A stretch of 64,000 nucleotides of DNA from Planctomycetota bacterium (GTDB lineage: Bacteria; Planctomycetota; Phycisphaerae; Phycisphaerales; Zrk34), in assembly GCA_016125255.1 (NCBI GenBank), contig WGMD01000017.1, positions 62,001-126,000 on the forward strand. The letters run 5' to 3'. The notes below the pieces were generated by a model, which did no database searches, was not told the origin of the DNA, and saw only the letters and a program-made list of their open reading frames with translations. The first letter of the stretch is position 1. Each line of letters begins with the position of its first letter. Positions 45,641 through 53,863 of the stretch are shown here, one piece after another. Both the position numbers and the translations under genes were made by a program.

Positions 45641-46090
45641 ATGGACAGCCGGAATGTTTCACGTCGTGACTTCGGCAAGCTTTCGATGGCGGCGCTGGGC
45701 GGGATGGTCGCCGGTTCGGCGATGATCGGTTCGAGCGCGATGGCGGCCGAAGAGTCGCTGCTGTTGTCGGAGCCGCATGTCTGTCGCGGGCTCAACACAT
45801 GCAAGGGCAAGGGCACGTGCGCGACGGCGAACAACGGGTGCAAGGGTCAGAACGAATGCGCCGGGGCCGGCGGCTGCGCCACGGCCGAGAAGCACTCGTG
45901 CAGCGGCGAGAACGCCTGCAAGGGTCAGGGCGGCTGCGGCGCCAAGCCCGGCGAGAACGACTGCAAGGGCAAGGGCCACTGCGGCGTGCCGCTGGACGAA
46001 GGCGGCTGGAAAAAGGCCCGCGCGAATTTCGAGAAGGCCATGACCGCCGCCGGCAAGAAGTTCAATCCCGCGCCCGGCAAAAAAGGTTAA
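45641..46090 (+). CDS. Bufferin-type Cys-rich precursor peptide (BufA-like)
   Basis: 149 residues from the ATG at 45641, with a ribosome-binding site (AAAGGA). The N-terminus SRRDFGKLSMAALGG is a twin-arginine-type signal ending near SAMAAEE. The mature part has 11 Cys at 48, 54, 60, 67, 73, 79, 87, 93, 99, 108 and 114, in three C-x5-C-x5-C triads plus a final C-x5-C pair, with Gly/Lys-rich spacing (CKGKGTC, CAGAGGC, CKGQGGC). This is the pattern of BufA precursors, in which a DUF692 enzyme turns Cys into 5-thiooxazole for copper binding. It lies 58 bases before the DUF692 gene. Confidence 0.85.
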   Translation: MDSRNVSRRDFGKLSMAALGGMVAGSAMIGSSAMAAEESLLLSEPHVCRGLNTCKGKGTCATANNGCKGQNECAGAGGCATAEKHSCSGENACKGQGGCGAKPGENDCKGKGHCGVPLDEGGWKKARANFEKAMTAAGKKFNPAPGKKG

Positions 46091-46101
46091 GTGACCATGG
46101 A

Positions 46102-46128
46102 GGCGGGGGGACTTAAGTCCCCCCCGCC
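46102..46128. repeat. GGCGGGGGGACTTAAGTCCCC hairpin, copy 2
   Basis: Near-perfect palindrome in the 58-base gap between the precursor gene and the DUF692 gene. Folded, it could pause transcription after the precursor and so give more precursor than enzyme message. Confidence 0.75.
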
Positions 46129-46148
46129 TTATTTGATGAGATCGCACC

Positions 46149-47087
46149 ATGACCGCGCCGCGCATGGGTTATCCGAATCTCGGGCTCGGGGTGGGATTGC
46201 GCACCGTGCACTTCGGGCACATCCTCGAACATCGTCCGGCCGTCGACTGGTTCGAGATCATCAGCGAAAACTTCATCGACTCCGGCGGACGCCCGCGGCA
46301 CGTGCTCGATCAGATCGCCGCGCACTACCCGATCGTCATGCACGGCGTGTCCATGTCGATCGGCTCCACCGACCCATTGAACATTCCCTATCTGCGCAAG
46401 CTCAAGAAACTCGCCGGCGAAATCAACGCGCGCTGGATCAGCGATCACCTGTGCTGGACCGGCGTCGCCGGCGTGAACAGTCACGACCTCTTGCCGCTGC
46501 CGATGAACGAAGCTTCGCTGCGCCATGTGATCGAGCGCATCCGCATCGTGCAGGATGTGCTTGAGCGCCCGCTCGTTCTCGAAAATCCGTCGAGCTATGT
46601 GACGTTCACGGATTCAACGATGGACGAATGGGAGTTCGTGACGCGCATGGCGGCGGAGGCGGACTGCGGGCTGCTGCTGGATGTCAACAACGTGTACGTG
46701 TCGAGCTTCAATCACGACATGGACCCGCACACGTTCATCCGCTCCCTCCCGCACGAACGCATCGTGCAGTTCCACCTGGCCGGTCACAGCAACTACATCA
46801 CCCACCTGATCGACACGCACGACGATCACGTGATTGATCCGGTGTGGGAGCTTTACGCACTGGCGCACGAATTGACCGGCGGCGTGAGCACGCTGCTGGA
46901 ATGGGACGCGAAGATTCCGCCCTTCGACGAAATGCACGCCGAGGTGCTCAAGGCCCGGCGTTACATGGCCGCGCATCTCGTCGGCGCCGGCGCGGCCGGA
47001 AGCGTTCGCAACCCCGCCGACGAAACCCGCGACAACGCCGACTGGGTGCCGCATCCGTTGCATCATGTTCGGCCGGAAGTGGAGTGA
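46149..47087 (+). CDS. DUF692 multinuclear non-heme iron oxidase (BufB-like)
   Basis: 312 residues. TIM-barrel MNIO enzyme predicted to modify Cys residues of the precursor encoded just upstream. Typical features are LGLGVGLR, the His in [10 protein letters not shown] (His65), [15 protein letters not shown] (Glu145), [16 protein letters not shown] (Asp178, His189), FHLAGHS (His209, His213), [12 protein letters not shown] (Asp222, His224), and LLEWDAKIP (Glu251), which together supply the iron ligands. No leader peptide is present, so the enzyme is cytoplasmic, as needed before Tat export. It precedes the DUF2063 gene. Confidence 0.92.
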   Translation: MTAPRMGYPNLGLGVGLRTVHFGHILEHRPAVDWFEIISENFIDSGGRPRHVLDQIAAHYPIVMHGVSMSIGSTDPLNIPYLRKLKKLAGEINARWISDHLCWTGVAGVNSHDLLPLPMNEASLRHVIERIRIVQDVLERPLVLENPSSYVTFTDSTMDEWEFVTRMAAEADCGLLLDVNNVYVSSFNHDMDPHTFIRSLPHERIVQFHLAGHSNYITHLIDTHDDHVIDPVWELYALAHELTGGVSTLLEWDAKIPPFDEMHAEVLKARRYMAAHLVGAGAAGSVRNPADETRDNADWVPHPLHHVRPEVE

Positions 47088-47107
47088 TATGAAAATGACC
47101 AATGACC

Positions 47108-47192
47108 AAGCACCAATGACCAAGGGAATGTTCAATGTCCCAATGTCAAGATGAAAGGCCGCAGGCCGTTCCTTCATTGGTCATTGGTGCTT
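47108..47192. repeat. Inverted repeat AAGCACCAATGACCAA
   Basis: AAGCACCAATGACCAA (47108-47123) is exactly complementary to 47177-47192. AATGACCAATGACCAAG is tandem-like in the left arm. It lies just after the DUF692 gene. Confidence 0.85.
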
Positions 47193-47328
47193 AGAACGTG
47201 TGTGAGAAGATCATTGATCGACGAGCCGCGACCGTCAGGGAGCGGTCGAAACAGGTAACAATGAGCGGCGCCGTGACCGCTCCCTGACGGTCGCGGCTCG
47301 TTAAACTCCGCCTTCTCACACACGTTCT
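47193..47328. repeat. Nested inverted repeat (GAGCCGCGACCGTCAGGGAGCGG family)
   Basis: Outer arms AGAACGTGTGTGAGAAG (47193-47209) pair with 47312-47328, and inner arms 47221-47247, beginning ACGAGCCGCGACCGTC, pair with 47275-47301, both without mismatch. With the repeat just before, it forms about 220 bases of hairpins between the DUF692 and DUF2063 genes. The inner arm resembles repeats I recall as frequent in planctomycete genomes. Confidence 0.9.
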
Positions 47329-47357
47329 TAGACATTGGTCGTTTCCCCCGAAAGCCC

Positions 47358-48278
47358 ATGAACGATCCCGCCCCACAACCCGCGCTCGACGCGCTTCAGA
47401 AGTGGTTCACGACCGTCATCATGCACCCCGATGGCGTCGATGGGGGCATCGCCTCCGAGCGGGCGCAGCAGATCATCCGCATGAAACGCGACGAACTGGA
47501 GAAAGTCATCGCGCGCTCCGGGCAGCTCACCGCGGCGGAGCGCATCGGCATCTACGCCAACGCCTATTACGCCCGGCTCATGGAAGTCATACGCGCATCG
47601 TTCCCCGTCATGGTGCGCACCGTCGGCGAGGAACTCTTCGACGAGTTCGCCTTCGGCTATCTGCAAACGCATCCCTCGCGCAGCTACACGCTCGAACATC
47701 TGACGGATCATTTCGCGGATTATCTCAACGACACACGTCCGACGACGCGCGAAGACGGGTCGCCGATGAGGGAAGTCGATTGGCCGGATTTTCTGGTGGA
47801 CCTGGCGAAGCTGGAGCAGGTCATCGGGCGGGTGTTCGACGGGCCGGGCGTGGAGAAGATCGTGATGCTCACAATCGACGATCTGGCGGCGATCGATCCG
47901 GCGGACTGGCCTGGCGCGAAGGTTGACACGGCTCCGTGTCTGCACCTGGCGAAGTATCGCTATCCGGTCAATGCGTTCTTCTCGCAGGTCAAGGCGGCGG
48001 GGGAGGGCGACGAACTGGATCTGCCCGCCCCGGCGGACGAATACGTCGCCCTCACGCGGCGGGACTACATCGTCCGTCGTCTGCCATTGACTCACACGCA
48101 GTATGTGTTGCTCGATGCCCTGCGGCGCGGCGCATGCGTGCAGGCGGCGATCGAGGCGGCGGGGGCGGTGAGCGAATTGGATGATGAGCGGTTGGCGCGC
48201 GAGCTGCGCGCGTGGTTCATGCAATGGGCGAGCGAGCAGCTTTTCGTTTCGGTTCAGACGGCCAGCAGGCGGGGATGA
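47358..48278 (+). CDS. DUF2063 partner protein (BufC-like)
   Basis: 306 residues, no signal or membrane helix. The N-terminal DUF2063 signature is present: ALQKWFTTVIM, AERIGIYANAYYARLMEVIRASFPV, and FGYLQTHPSRSYTLEHLTDHFADYL. DUF2063 proteins accompany DUF692 enzymes and are thought to bind the precursor and present it to the enzyme. It follows the DUF692 gene on the same strand but after a repeat-filled 270-base gap. The C-terminal region (about 200-300) has a helix-turn-helix-like feel (RRDYIVRRLPLTHTQYVLLDALRRG). The gene overlaps the convergent CBM48 gene by 25 bases. Confidence 0.88.
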   Translation: MNDPAPQPALDALQKWFTTVIMHPDGVDGGIASERAQQIIRMKRDELEKVIARSGQLTAAERIGIYANAYYARLMEVIRASFPVMVRTVGEELFDEFAFGYLQTHPSRSYTLEHLTDHFADYLNDTRPTTREDGSPMREVDWPDFLVDLAKLEQVIGRVFDGPGVEKIVMLTIDDLAAIDPADWPGAKVDTAPCLHLAKYRYPVNAFFSQVKAAGEGDELDLPAPADEYVALTRRDYIVRRLPLTHTQYVLLDALRRGACVQAAIEAAGAVSELDDERLARELRAWFMQWASEQLFVSVQTASRRG

Positions 48279-48592
48279 ATCTTCTCGGGCATGTTGGTCG
48301 GCTCCGGTCGCCCGGCTTCGATCCACACGACGCTGATCCAGTCGCCGTCCGCATCGGGCTCGACGCCATAGGCGGCGAAGTCGGTTTCCCACGTCCGTCC
48401 GTCGACGCGGTAGCGGAAGCGGTACTCGCCCGGCGGGAGGATCAGCCGCAGGCGCCACCAGCCGCGCTCATCGCGCTCCATGGCGCCCTGATCGAGCTGC
48501 CAGTGATTGAAGTCGCCGACGACCTGCACGGTCGCCGCGCTGGGGCGGAAGTAGGCGAACTCGATCCAACCGGGACGAATCTGCGTGACCAT
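48254..48592 (-). CDS. Glycogen-binding CBM48/isoamylase N-terminal-like protein
   Basis: 112 residues from the ATG at 48590-48592. The CBM48/AMPK-glycogen-binding pattern is visible: IEFAYFRPSAATVQVVGDFNHWQ, GWWRLRLILPPGEYRFRYRVDGRTW. No catalytic domain follows, so it is a stand-alone carbohydrate-binding protein, as sometimes found near glycogen or stress genes. It is convergent with the DUF2063 gene and ends within it. Confidence 0.85.
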   Translation of the reverse strand: MVTQIRPGWIEFAYFRPSAATVQVVGDFNHWQLDQGAMERDERGWWRLRLILPPGEYRFRYRVDGRTWETDFAAYGVEPDADGDWISVVWIEAGRPEPTNMPEKIHPRLLAV

Positions 48593-48768
48593 TTTCGTAC
48601 CTCTGCGGAAAGGGTATGTGCGAGCGATAAGAACGGTACGCATCGCGCATTTTCGATCCGTGAGTACGCCATGAGTAATCGGTGTTCAGAGGGGGTCCGC
48701 AGTCAGGTATCAGGGATCAGCCGGAAGCTCATCGGGCTGACAGCTGATCGCTGAAAGCTGACGCCTTC

Positions 48769-48862
48769 AAAAAACCCCTCGGCACCCGTAAAGGTGTCGA
48801 GGGGCGGAGGAGAAAAGGAGAAAAAACTGTGTGAAAATCGCGAAGTTAGGGGGGACGGGAGG
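48769..48862 (-). ncRNA. Candidate small RNA with own promoter and terminator
   Basis: On the minus strand a -35 TTGACC (48893-48898) lies 17 bases from a -10 TAGACT (48870-48875). About 90 bases on is a strong intrinsic terminator: CCCCTCGACACC pairs with a matching arm at 48775-48787 and six T follow (48769-48774). No open frame with a ribosome-binding site lies in between. This is the architecture of a small RNA gene, but no known RNA family is recognised. Confidence 0.35.
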
Positions 48863-48995
48863 CAAAATCAGTCTAAGGCCGGCCCGAATCAGGGTCAAGG
48901 ATTCATACGCGCCGAATCGGCGGGGGGTTCGCCCGGCCCCGATCTATACCAAGCTATCGACGTTGCGGCGGCGTTGGCCACAACTTTTTTTGGGC

Positions 48996-49032
48996 AAAAA
49001 AAAGCCCCCCGAGGTGGTGGGGTCCTCGGGGG
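48996..49032 (-). terminator. Intrinsic terminator of nrdJ
   Basis: On the minus strand CCCCCGAGG (49024-49032) pairs with CCTCGGGGG (49006-49014) around a nine-base loop and runs into eight T (48996-49003). It lies about 115 bases past the nrdJ stop. Confidence 0.9.
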
Positions 49033-49148
49033 ACGGAGGGGAGGTACAGGCCTGTTTCATGCCGCTTCGTGCGGCGGGTGTTTTGCCTTCCGTGGTCGCC
49101 AGTCCGTTGCACCAACGAACGGGCCGAACCTCCGATCTTTCAAGCGGC

Positions 49149-52100
49149 TCAGCTGCAACCCATCGAGTTGCCGCAGTTGAGGCACTTGTAGCAGGTACCG
49201 TTGCGAACCGTGATCGACCCGCAGACATCACATGCGGGCGCGTCGCCCATCATGGCGCTGTTGGCTTCGTTGAGCGTGCTGACGAGCGCGGCGGCGGCGG
49301 CGTTCTCGCGATCGACCACCGCGATGACCGTCGAGCTCTTGATGCTCAATTTGCTCAGCGGGCTGTGCTTGATGACGTGCGACTCGGCGATCTGCGGATC
49401 GTCGATGCCGGACGTGTTGTCATCGACGATGACGCGGCGGGGGCGATCGACGCCGGTGTCGGCGTGACCATTGCCGTTGTTGTCATCCGCCAGTCGGCCG
49501 CCGACGCTGGACTTGGCGACGGGCGTCGGAGTCGGCGCGATTCCGGGGGCGGGCTTCTTGGGCTCGACCGGGCGCGTTTCGATCTTCGGCTCCGGCCGCG
49601 CGGGTGCGGCCGGGGCGGCGGGCGCTTCGGTCTTTGTGTCGCTCGGACGCTTGGGCGCGTTGGCGGCGCGGTAGCCGGCGATGAACTCCATGCCCATCCA
49701 GCGGAAGATGTAGTCGACGAGCGACTTGGCGAAGGGGATGTCGCGGTTGTCGGTCATGCCCGCCGGTTCAAAGCGCTGATGCGAGAACTTGTTGACGAGC
49801 GATTCGACCGGCACGCCGTACTGAAGCGCGACGCTGATCGCCGTGCCCAGCGAATCCATCAGCCCGCCGATGGTCGAGCCCTCTTTGGCCATCGTGATGA
49901 ACAGTTCGCCGGGGTTGCCGTCTTCGTAGAGTCCGACGGTGAGGTAGCCCTCGTGGCCGGCGACGTTGAACTTGTGGGTCATGGAGTGACGCGTGTTGGG
50001 GAGCCGGCGACGCATCGGGCGTTCGACGATGCGCTCGACGATCTTCTCGACCGGCGCTTTGGCCGCCGCCGCATCGGCGTCAGAACCCGCACCCGCAGCC
50101 CGGCTCGCCACGGCCAGCACAGCCGCGGAAACTTCCTCTTTTCCCGCTTCGACCGCCTCCTCGTCCTCCGACTCCGTGTCGGTGGTCGAGTTGAGCGGCT
50201 GCGAAAGTTTGGACCCGTCGCGATACAAGGCGTTGGCCTTGAGCCCCAGTTCCCAACTCATCCGGTACGCCGCCTTGATGTCGTCGACGTTCGCTTCGTT
50301 GGGCAGGTTAATCGTCTTGGAGATCGCGCCCGAAATGAACGGCTGCACGGCGCCCATCATGCGGATGTGCCCGGTCGGCGCGATGAAGCGCTGACCCTTC
50401 CGGCCGCACTTGTTGGCGCAGTCGAACACCGGCAGGTGCTCATCGGCAAGGTGCGGAGCGCCTTCGATCGTGCCCGTCCCGCAGACCAGTTCGTTGAGCT
50501 TGTCGATCTGACGACGGTTGAGGCCCAGCCCCTTGAGCAGGTCCTTCTGACCGGTGAGCCCCATCGCGTCGACCGCCGCCTCGCCCAGCGTCCAGGCATT
50601 GAAGACGAACCCGAGTTCCATCGCGCCGGCGAGGGCGTCGTCGAGCTTTTGCAGCGTCGACGCATCGGCCCCGCGATCATGCAGGAAGGCGGCGAATGTC
50701 GTCGCATTCTCGGGGATTTCGCCCGTTTCGTCGGGCATCGGCACATTCAGACTCAGATGGCCCATCACGTAGGTGAGCATCTGGTGAATCTGCGCGTCGG
50801 TGTAGCCCAGCGACTTGAACGCGGGTTTGATCGACTGGTTGGCGATCTTGAAGTATCCGCCGCCGGCAAGCTTCTTGAACTTCACCAGCGCGAAGTCCGG
50901 CTCGACGCCCGTCGTGTCGCAGTCCATGAGCAGGCCGATCGTGCCGGTCGGCGCGATGACGGTAGTCTGCGCGTTGCGATACCCGTGCTTGTTGCCGAGG
51001 TTCAGGGCGTCGTCCCATGTGCGGCGGGAGGCATGCAGCAGTTCGGCGCTGTTGGCGATGCCGGCGTAGGGCGACTCGGTCGTGCCGTCCATCAGGTCCG
51101 CATCGATCGGCACCGGCGCGGTTTCGAGACTTTCGTAGAAGCCCAGTTCGTGCTCGCCCGCCTCGTCGCGCGAGCGCGGCACGCCGTAGGCCGCCCGGCG
51201 GTGATTGCGGATGACGCGGAGCATGTGCTCGCGGTTCTTGTAGAAGCCCGGGAACGGGCCATGCCGCGCGGCCAGCTCGGCGCTGGTGGCGTAGCTGCGC
51301 CCGGTCATGATCGCCGCCAGCGTTCCGCCCAGCGCCCGGCCCTCTTGGCTGTCGTACGGGACGCCGGCCTGCATGAGCATCGCGCCGAGGTTGGCGTAGC
51401 CCAGGCCCAGCGTGCGGAACTCGTAGCTGAGCCGCGCGATTTCCTTGGAAGGATACTGCGCCATCAGCACGCTGATTTCCAGCACGATGGTCCAGAGCCG
51501 AATCGCATGTTCGTACGCTTCGTTGTCAAAGACGCGCGAGCGGGCGTCGTAGAGCTTGAGCAGGTTGATCGAGGCGAGGTTGCAGGCGGTGTTGTCCAGG
51601 AACATGTACTCGCTGCACGGATTGGACGCATTGATGCGCCCCGAGCCCGGGCAGGTGTGCCATTCGTTGATGGTCGAATCGAACTGCACGCCCGGATCGG
51701 CGCAGCGCCAGGCCGCGTACCCGATCTGATCCCAAAGTTCGCGGGCGCGGAGGCGCTTGGCGACCTTGCCGTCCGTGCGGCGGGTCAGCTCCCAGTCGCC
51801 GTTCTCGTCGAGCGTCTTGAAGAACGTGTTGGGGATGCGGACGGAGTTGTTGGAGTTTTGTCCGCTGACGGTCTGGTAGGACTCGCCGTTGAAGTCGTAG
51901 TCGAGTTTGAGGCCGAGGCGTTCGGCGGTTTCGCGCTGGGTCTTGTCGAGCCGCTTCATGCCTTCGACCATGGCGGCGACTTTGAGTTCCTCGCGGACCT
52001 TCCAGTTGACGAAGGACTCGATGTCGGGATGGTCCAGATCGAGGCAGACCATCTTCGCCGCGCGGCGGGTGGTTCCGCCGCTCTTGATCGCGCCGGCGGC

Positions 52101-52841
52101 GCGGTCGCCGATTTTCAAAAAGCTCATGAGACCGGAACTGCGCCCTCCACCCGAGAGCGATTCATCTTCAGCTCGGAGCTGACTGAAGTTCGTGCCGGTC
52201 CCAGAGCCGTACTTGAACAGCCGCGCTTCACGGACCCAAAGGTCCATGATGCCGCCTTCGTTGACCAGGTCGTCTCCGACGGCCTGGATGAAGCAGGCGT
52301 GGGGCTGCGGGTGGGTATAAGCGTCTTCGCTGGAGCGTGTCTCGCCGGTCGCCGGGTCCGTGTAGTAGTGACCCTGCGCCGGACCGTTGATCCCGTACGC
52401 CCAGTTGAGTCCCGTGTTGAACCACTGCGGACTGTTGGGCGCGGCGATCTGCTCCAGCAGCATGTACGCCAGTTCGTCGTAGAACGCCTGCGCGTCCTCC
52501 GTCGTGACGAAGTAGCCGTGATCCTCGCCCCATTGGCGCCAGCAACCGGCCAGGCGATGAATCACCTGCCGGACGCTCCGCTCGGGCCCCGTCACGACAT
52601 TTCCCTTTTCATCCCGCACCACATTGCCGTTCGCGTCCGACTGCGGAACACCGGCCTTGCGGAAATACTTGCTGACCATGATGTCCGTGGCGAGCTGGCT
52701 CCACGAGGCCGGCACCTCCACGTCCTTCATCTCGAACACCACCGACCCGTCCGGGTTCACAATGCGACTCGACTTCTTCGTCCACTCGATGCTCGAGTAC
52801 ACGTCCTTGCCTGCTTCCGTGAACCGTCGGCTGATCTTCAT
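49149..52841 (-). CDS. nrdJ: Vitamin B12-dependent (class II) ribonucleotide reductase
   Basis: 1230 residues. Oxygen-independent reduction of ribonucleotides to deoxyribonucleotides with adenosylcobalamin. Landmarks: substrate Cys in PHACFIQAVGDD, the finger-loop region NPCSEYMFLDNTACNLASINLL, LMDCDTTGVEPDFAL, and C-terminal redox and zinc-like Cys pairs in ACDVCGSITVRNGTCYKCLNCGNSMGC. An acidic low-complexity linker (about 905-945) and a Pro/Ala-rich linker (about 1070-1140) separate the catalytic core from the C-terminal segments. Length is at the long end for NrdJ. A palindrome lies close upstream. Confidence 0.96.
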   Translation of the reverse strand: MKISRRFTEAGKDVYSSIEWTKKSSRIVNPDGSVVFEMKDVEVPASWSQLATDIMVSKYFRKAGVPQSDANGNVVRDEKGNVVTGPERSVRQVIHRLAGCWRQWGEDHGYFVTTEDAQAFYDELAYMLLEQIAAPNSPQWFNTGLNWAYGINGPAQGHYYTDPATGETRSSEDAYTHPQPHACFIQAVGDDLVNEGGIMDLWVREARLFKYGSGTGTNFSQLRAEDESLSGGGRSSGLMSFLKIGDRAAGAIKSGGTTRRAAKMVCLDLDHPDIESFVNWKVREELKVAAMVEGMKRLDKTQRETAERLGLKLDYDFNGESYQTVSGQNSNNSVRIPNTFFKTLDENGDWELTRRTDGKVAKRLRARELWDQIGYAAWRCADPGVQFDSTINEWHTCPGSGRINASNPCSEYMFLDNTACNLASINLLKLYDARSRVFDNEAYEHAIRLWTIVLEISVLMAQYPSKEIARLSYEFRTLGLGYANLGAMLMQAGVPYDSQEGRALGGTLAAIMTGRSYATSAELAARHGPFPGFYKNREHMLRVIRNHRRAAYGVPRSRDEAGEHELGFYESLETAPVPIDADLMDGTTESPYAGIANSAELLHASRRTWDDALNLGNKHGYRNAQTTVIAPTGTIGLLMDCDTTGVEPDFALVKFKKLAGGGYFKIANQSIKPAFKSLGYTDAQIHQMLTYVMGHLSLNVPMPDETGEIPENATTFAAFLHDRGADASTLQKLDDALAGAMELGFVFNAWTLGEAAVDAMGLTGQKDLLKGLGLNRRQIDKLNELVCGTGTIEGAPHLADEHLPVFDCANKCGRKGQRFIAPTGHIRMMGAVQPFISGAISKTINLPNEANVDDIKAAYRMSWELGLKANALYRDGSKLSQPLNSTTDTESEDEEAVEAGKEEVSAAVLAVASRAAGAGSDADAAAAKAPVEKIVERIVERPMRRRLPNTRHSMTHKFNVAGHEGYLTVGLYEDGNPGELFITMAKEGSTIGGLMDSLGTAISVALQYGVPVESLVNKFSHQRFEPAGMTDNRDIPFAKSLVDYIFRWMGMEFIAGYRAANAPKRPSDTKTEAPAAPAAPARPEPKIETRPVEPKKPAPGIAPTPTPVAKSSVGGRLADDNNGNGHADTGVDRPRRVIVDDNTSGIDDPQIAESHVIKHSPLSKLSIKSSTVIAVVDRENAAAAALVSTLNEANSAMMGDAPACDVCGSITVRNGTCYKCLNCGNSMGCS

Positions 52842-52882
52842 GCTGAACTGACCTCTCGTGTATGACCGTCGTTATGATTGAC

Positions 52883-52904
52883 CCGTGTGCATCCGTACAC
52901 ACGG
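52883..52904. promoter_or_regulatory. Operator-like palindrome upstream of nrdJ
   Basis: CCGTGTG (52883-52889) and CACACGG (52898-52904) are exact inverted arms around eight bases, 42 bases before the nrdJ ATG. It does not match the NrdR-box consensus closely. It could be a repressor site. Confidence 0.4.
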
Positions 52905-52947
52905 AAATAATGCCCATCCCGATCCGCGGCGCCCGTGCGCCCCTGCC

Positions 52948-52974
52948 GTTTAGCGGCGGGGCAGCGCCCCGCGC
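52948..52974. repeat. GTTTAGCGGCGGGGC...GCCCCGC repeat, copy 2
   Basis: Inverse orientation of the copy at 24195-24221; GCGGGGC pairs with GCCCCGC. It lies between nrdJ and the DUF4282 gene. Confidence 0.8.
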
Positions 52975-52979
52975 TTCTT

Positions 52980-53348
52980 CTACTTCGCCGCCATGCGCGT
53001 CGTGTTCTCGCCGATGCGGAACATCACCACGACCAGCTCCAGCCCGATGCGTGCGAAGATGATCTGCACCACCACGGCCAGCGCCATCGTGATCATCGCG
53101 CCCAGCCCCCCGCCGAAACCCGCCGCTGCGAACGCCGCGATGACCGCGACGAGCCATTCGATCGCCAGCAGCGCGATGATCAGAATGTAAAGCAGCTTCA
53201 CGACCCGCAGCGTGATGAACGTCGAGAACGAAAAGTCCAGCAGCCCCCCCAGCACGCCGCCGGACTGATTGATCACGTCCTTCGCTTCCTTCGCCGCCTC
53301 GTTCATCGACGGGCCCGAGTTGTTCATGTCATCCGCCATATCGCACAT
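52980..53348 (-). CDS. DUF4282-domain membrane protein
   Basis: 122 residues. The N-terminus is polar (SMNEAAKEAKDVINQSGG), then FSFSTFITLRVVKLLYILIIALLAIEWLVAVIAAF and AMITMALAVVVQIIFARIGLELVVVMFRIGENT, the two-helix DUF4282 pattern ending in a conserved-looking RIGEN. Function unknown. Two starts (residue 1 or 4) are possible; the first is used. It is transcribed on the same strand as nrdJ and dcd. Confidence 0.85.
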   Translation of the reverse strand: MCDMADDMNNSGPSMNEAAKEAKDVINQSGGVLGGLLDFSFSTFITLRVVKLLYILIIALLAIEWLVAVIAAFAAAGFGGGLGAMITMALAVVVQIIFARIGLELVVVMFRIGENTTRMAAK

Positions 53349-53358
53349 CCATCTTCAT

Positions 53359-53388
53359 GTTTAGCGGCGGGGCAACGCCCCGCACTTC
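53359..53388. repeat. GTTTAGCGGCGGGGC...GCCCCGC repeat, copy 3
   Basis: Same unit as copies at 24195 and 52948, between the DUF4282 gene and the unknown gene at 53432. Two copies thus flank the small DUF4282 gene in the same orientation. Confidence 0.8.
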
Positions 53389-53431
53389 CAACCGATCCGC
53401 GGGTCAATGACCCGACATAAATCACTATCAC

Positions 53432-53824
53432 TTAGTTTCGGTTCGTTGTGATTGGAACCGTTTGTGCGGTTCGCTTGCTCTTCTCGAGTTCAAGTATTTT
53501 TTTGACATATGCAGCATCTGTTCGAGCTTGACCAATTCGAACGGCAGTAAGTTCATCAATGGTTGTGTGGTCACCGCCGCCGAGCACAAAGACATTTGGA
53601 TATCGTCTGCTCGCATTTTGAAGAGCCGCTGAATTTACGTGGTCTCGGTAGTTTGCGCGTTTTGCCAACTCGCCTTCGAGCTCGATTTGCTTAATTTGAG
53701 TATCACAAATTGCGTCAATGTGTCCAATTGTTAAATCGATCTGCTCTGATGACAACGCCACGATGCGCCTCTTTTCGGCTCCTTCGTATAGGTCGCGAAA
53801 GATTTGATAGACGTCGTGAATCAT
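53432..53824 (-). CDS. AT-richer hypothetical protein
   Basis: 130 residues from the ATG at 53822-53824. No signal or membrane helix. A helical N-terminal half (YQIFRDLYEGAEKRRIVALSSEQIDLTIGHIDAICDTQIKQIELEGELAKRANY in part) leads into VFVLGGGDHTTIDELTAVRIGQARTDAAYVKKILELEKSKR. Base composition is clearly more AT-rich than nearby genes. It follows the next gene on the same strand by 39 bases, so the two look like a cassette. No family is recognised. Confidence 0.6.
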   Translation of the reverse strand: MIHDVYQIFRDLYEGAEKRRIVALSSEQIDLTIGHIDAICDTQIKQIELEGELAKRANYRDHVNSAALQNASRRYPNVFVLGGGDHTTIDELTAVRIGQARTDAAYVKKILELEKSKRTAQTVPITTNRN

Positions 53825-53863
53825 TTGAAATCACCAAAGGTCATGCGCGTTTCTTGTTTTTCG

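Larger units (their letters stand above)
48593..49148. other. Repeat- and terminator-bearing spacer before nrdJ end
   Basis: No convincing gene. From left to right it holds a GGGATCAGCCG-type repeat near 48714, a CTGACAGCTGATCGCTGAAAGC stretch of nested short inversions, a strong minus-strand terminator (48769-48804), a candidate promoter (48870-48898), and the nrdJ terminator (48996-49032). Confidence 0.6.

Noticed and set aside
48831-52865. A very long open frame on the plus strand opposite nrdJ
   Set aside because: It mirrors the nrdJ codon pattern in GC-rich DNA, is rich in Arg, His and Val, and has no domain; nrdJ on the other strand is certain.
52842-52979. Cobalamin riboswitch before nrdJ
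   Set aside because: The 138 bases upstream are too short for the aptamer and show no B12-box-like sequence; only a palindrome and a hairpin repeat are present.
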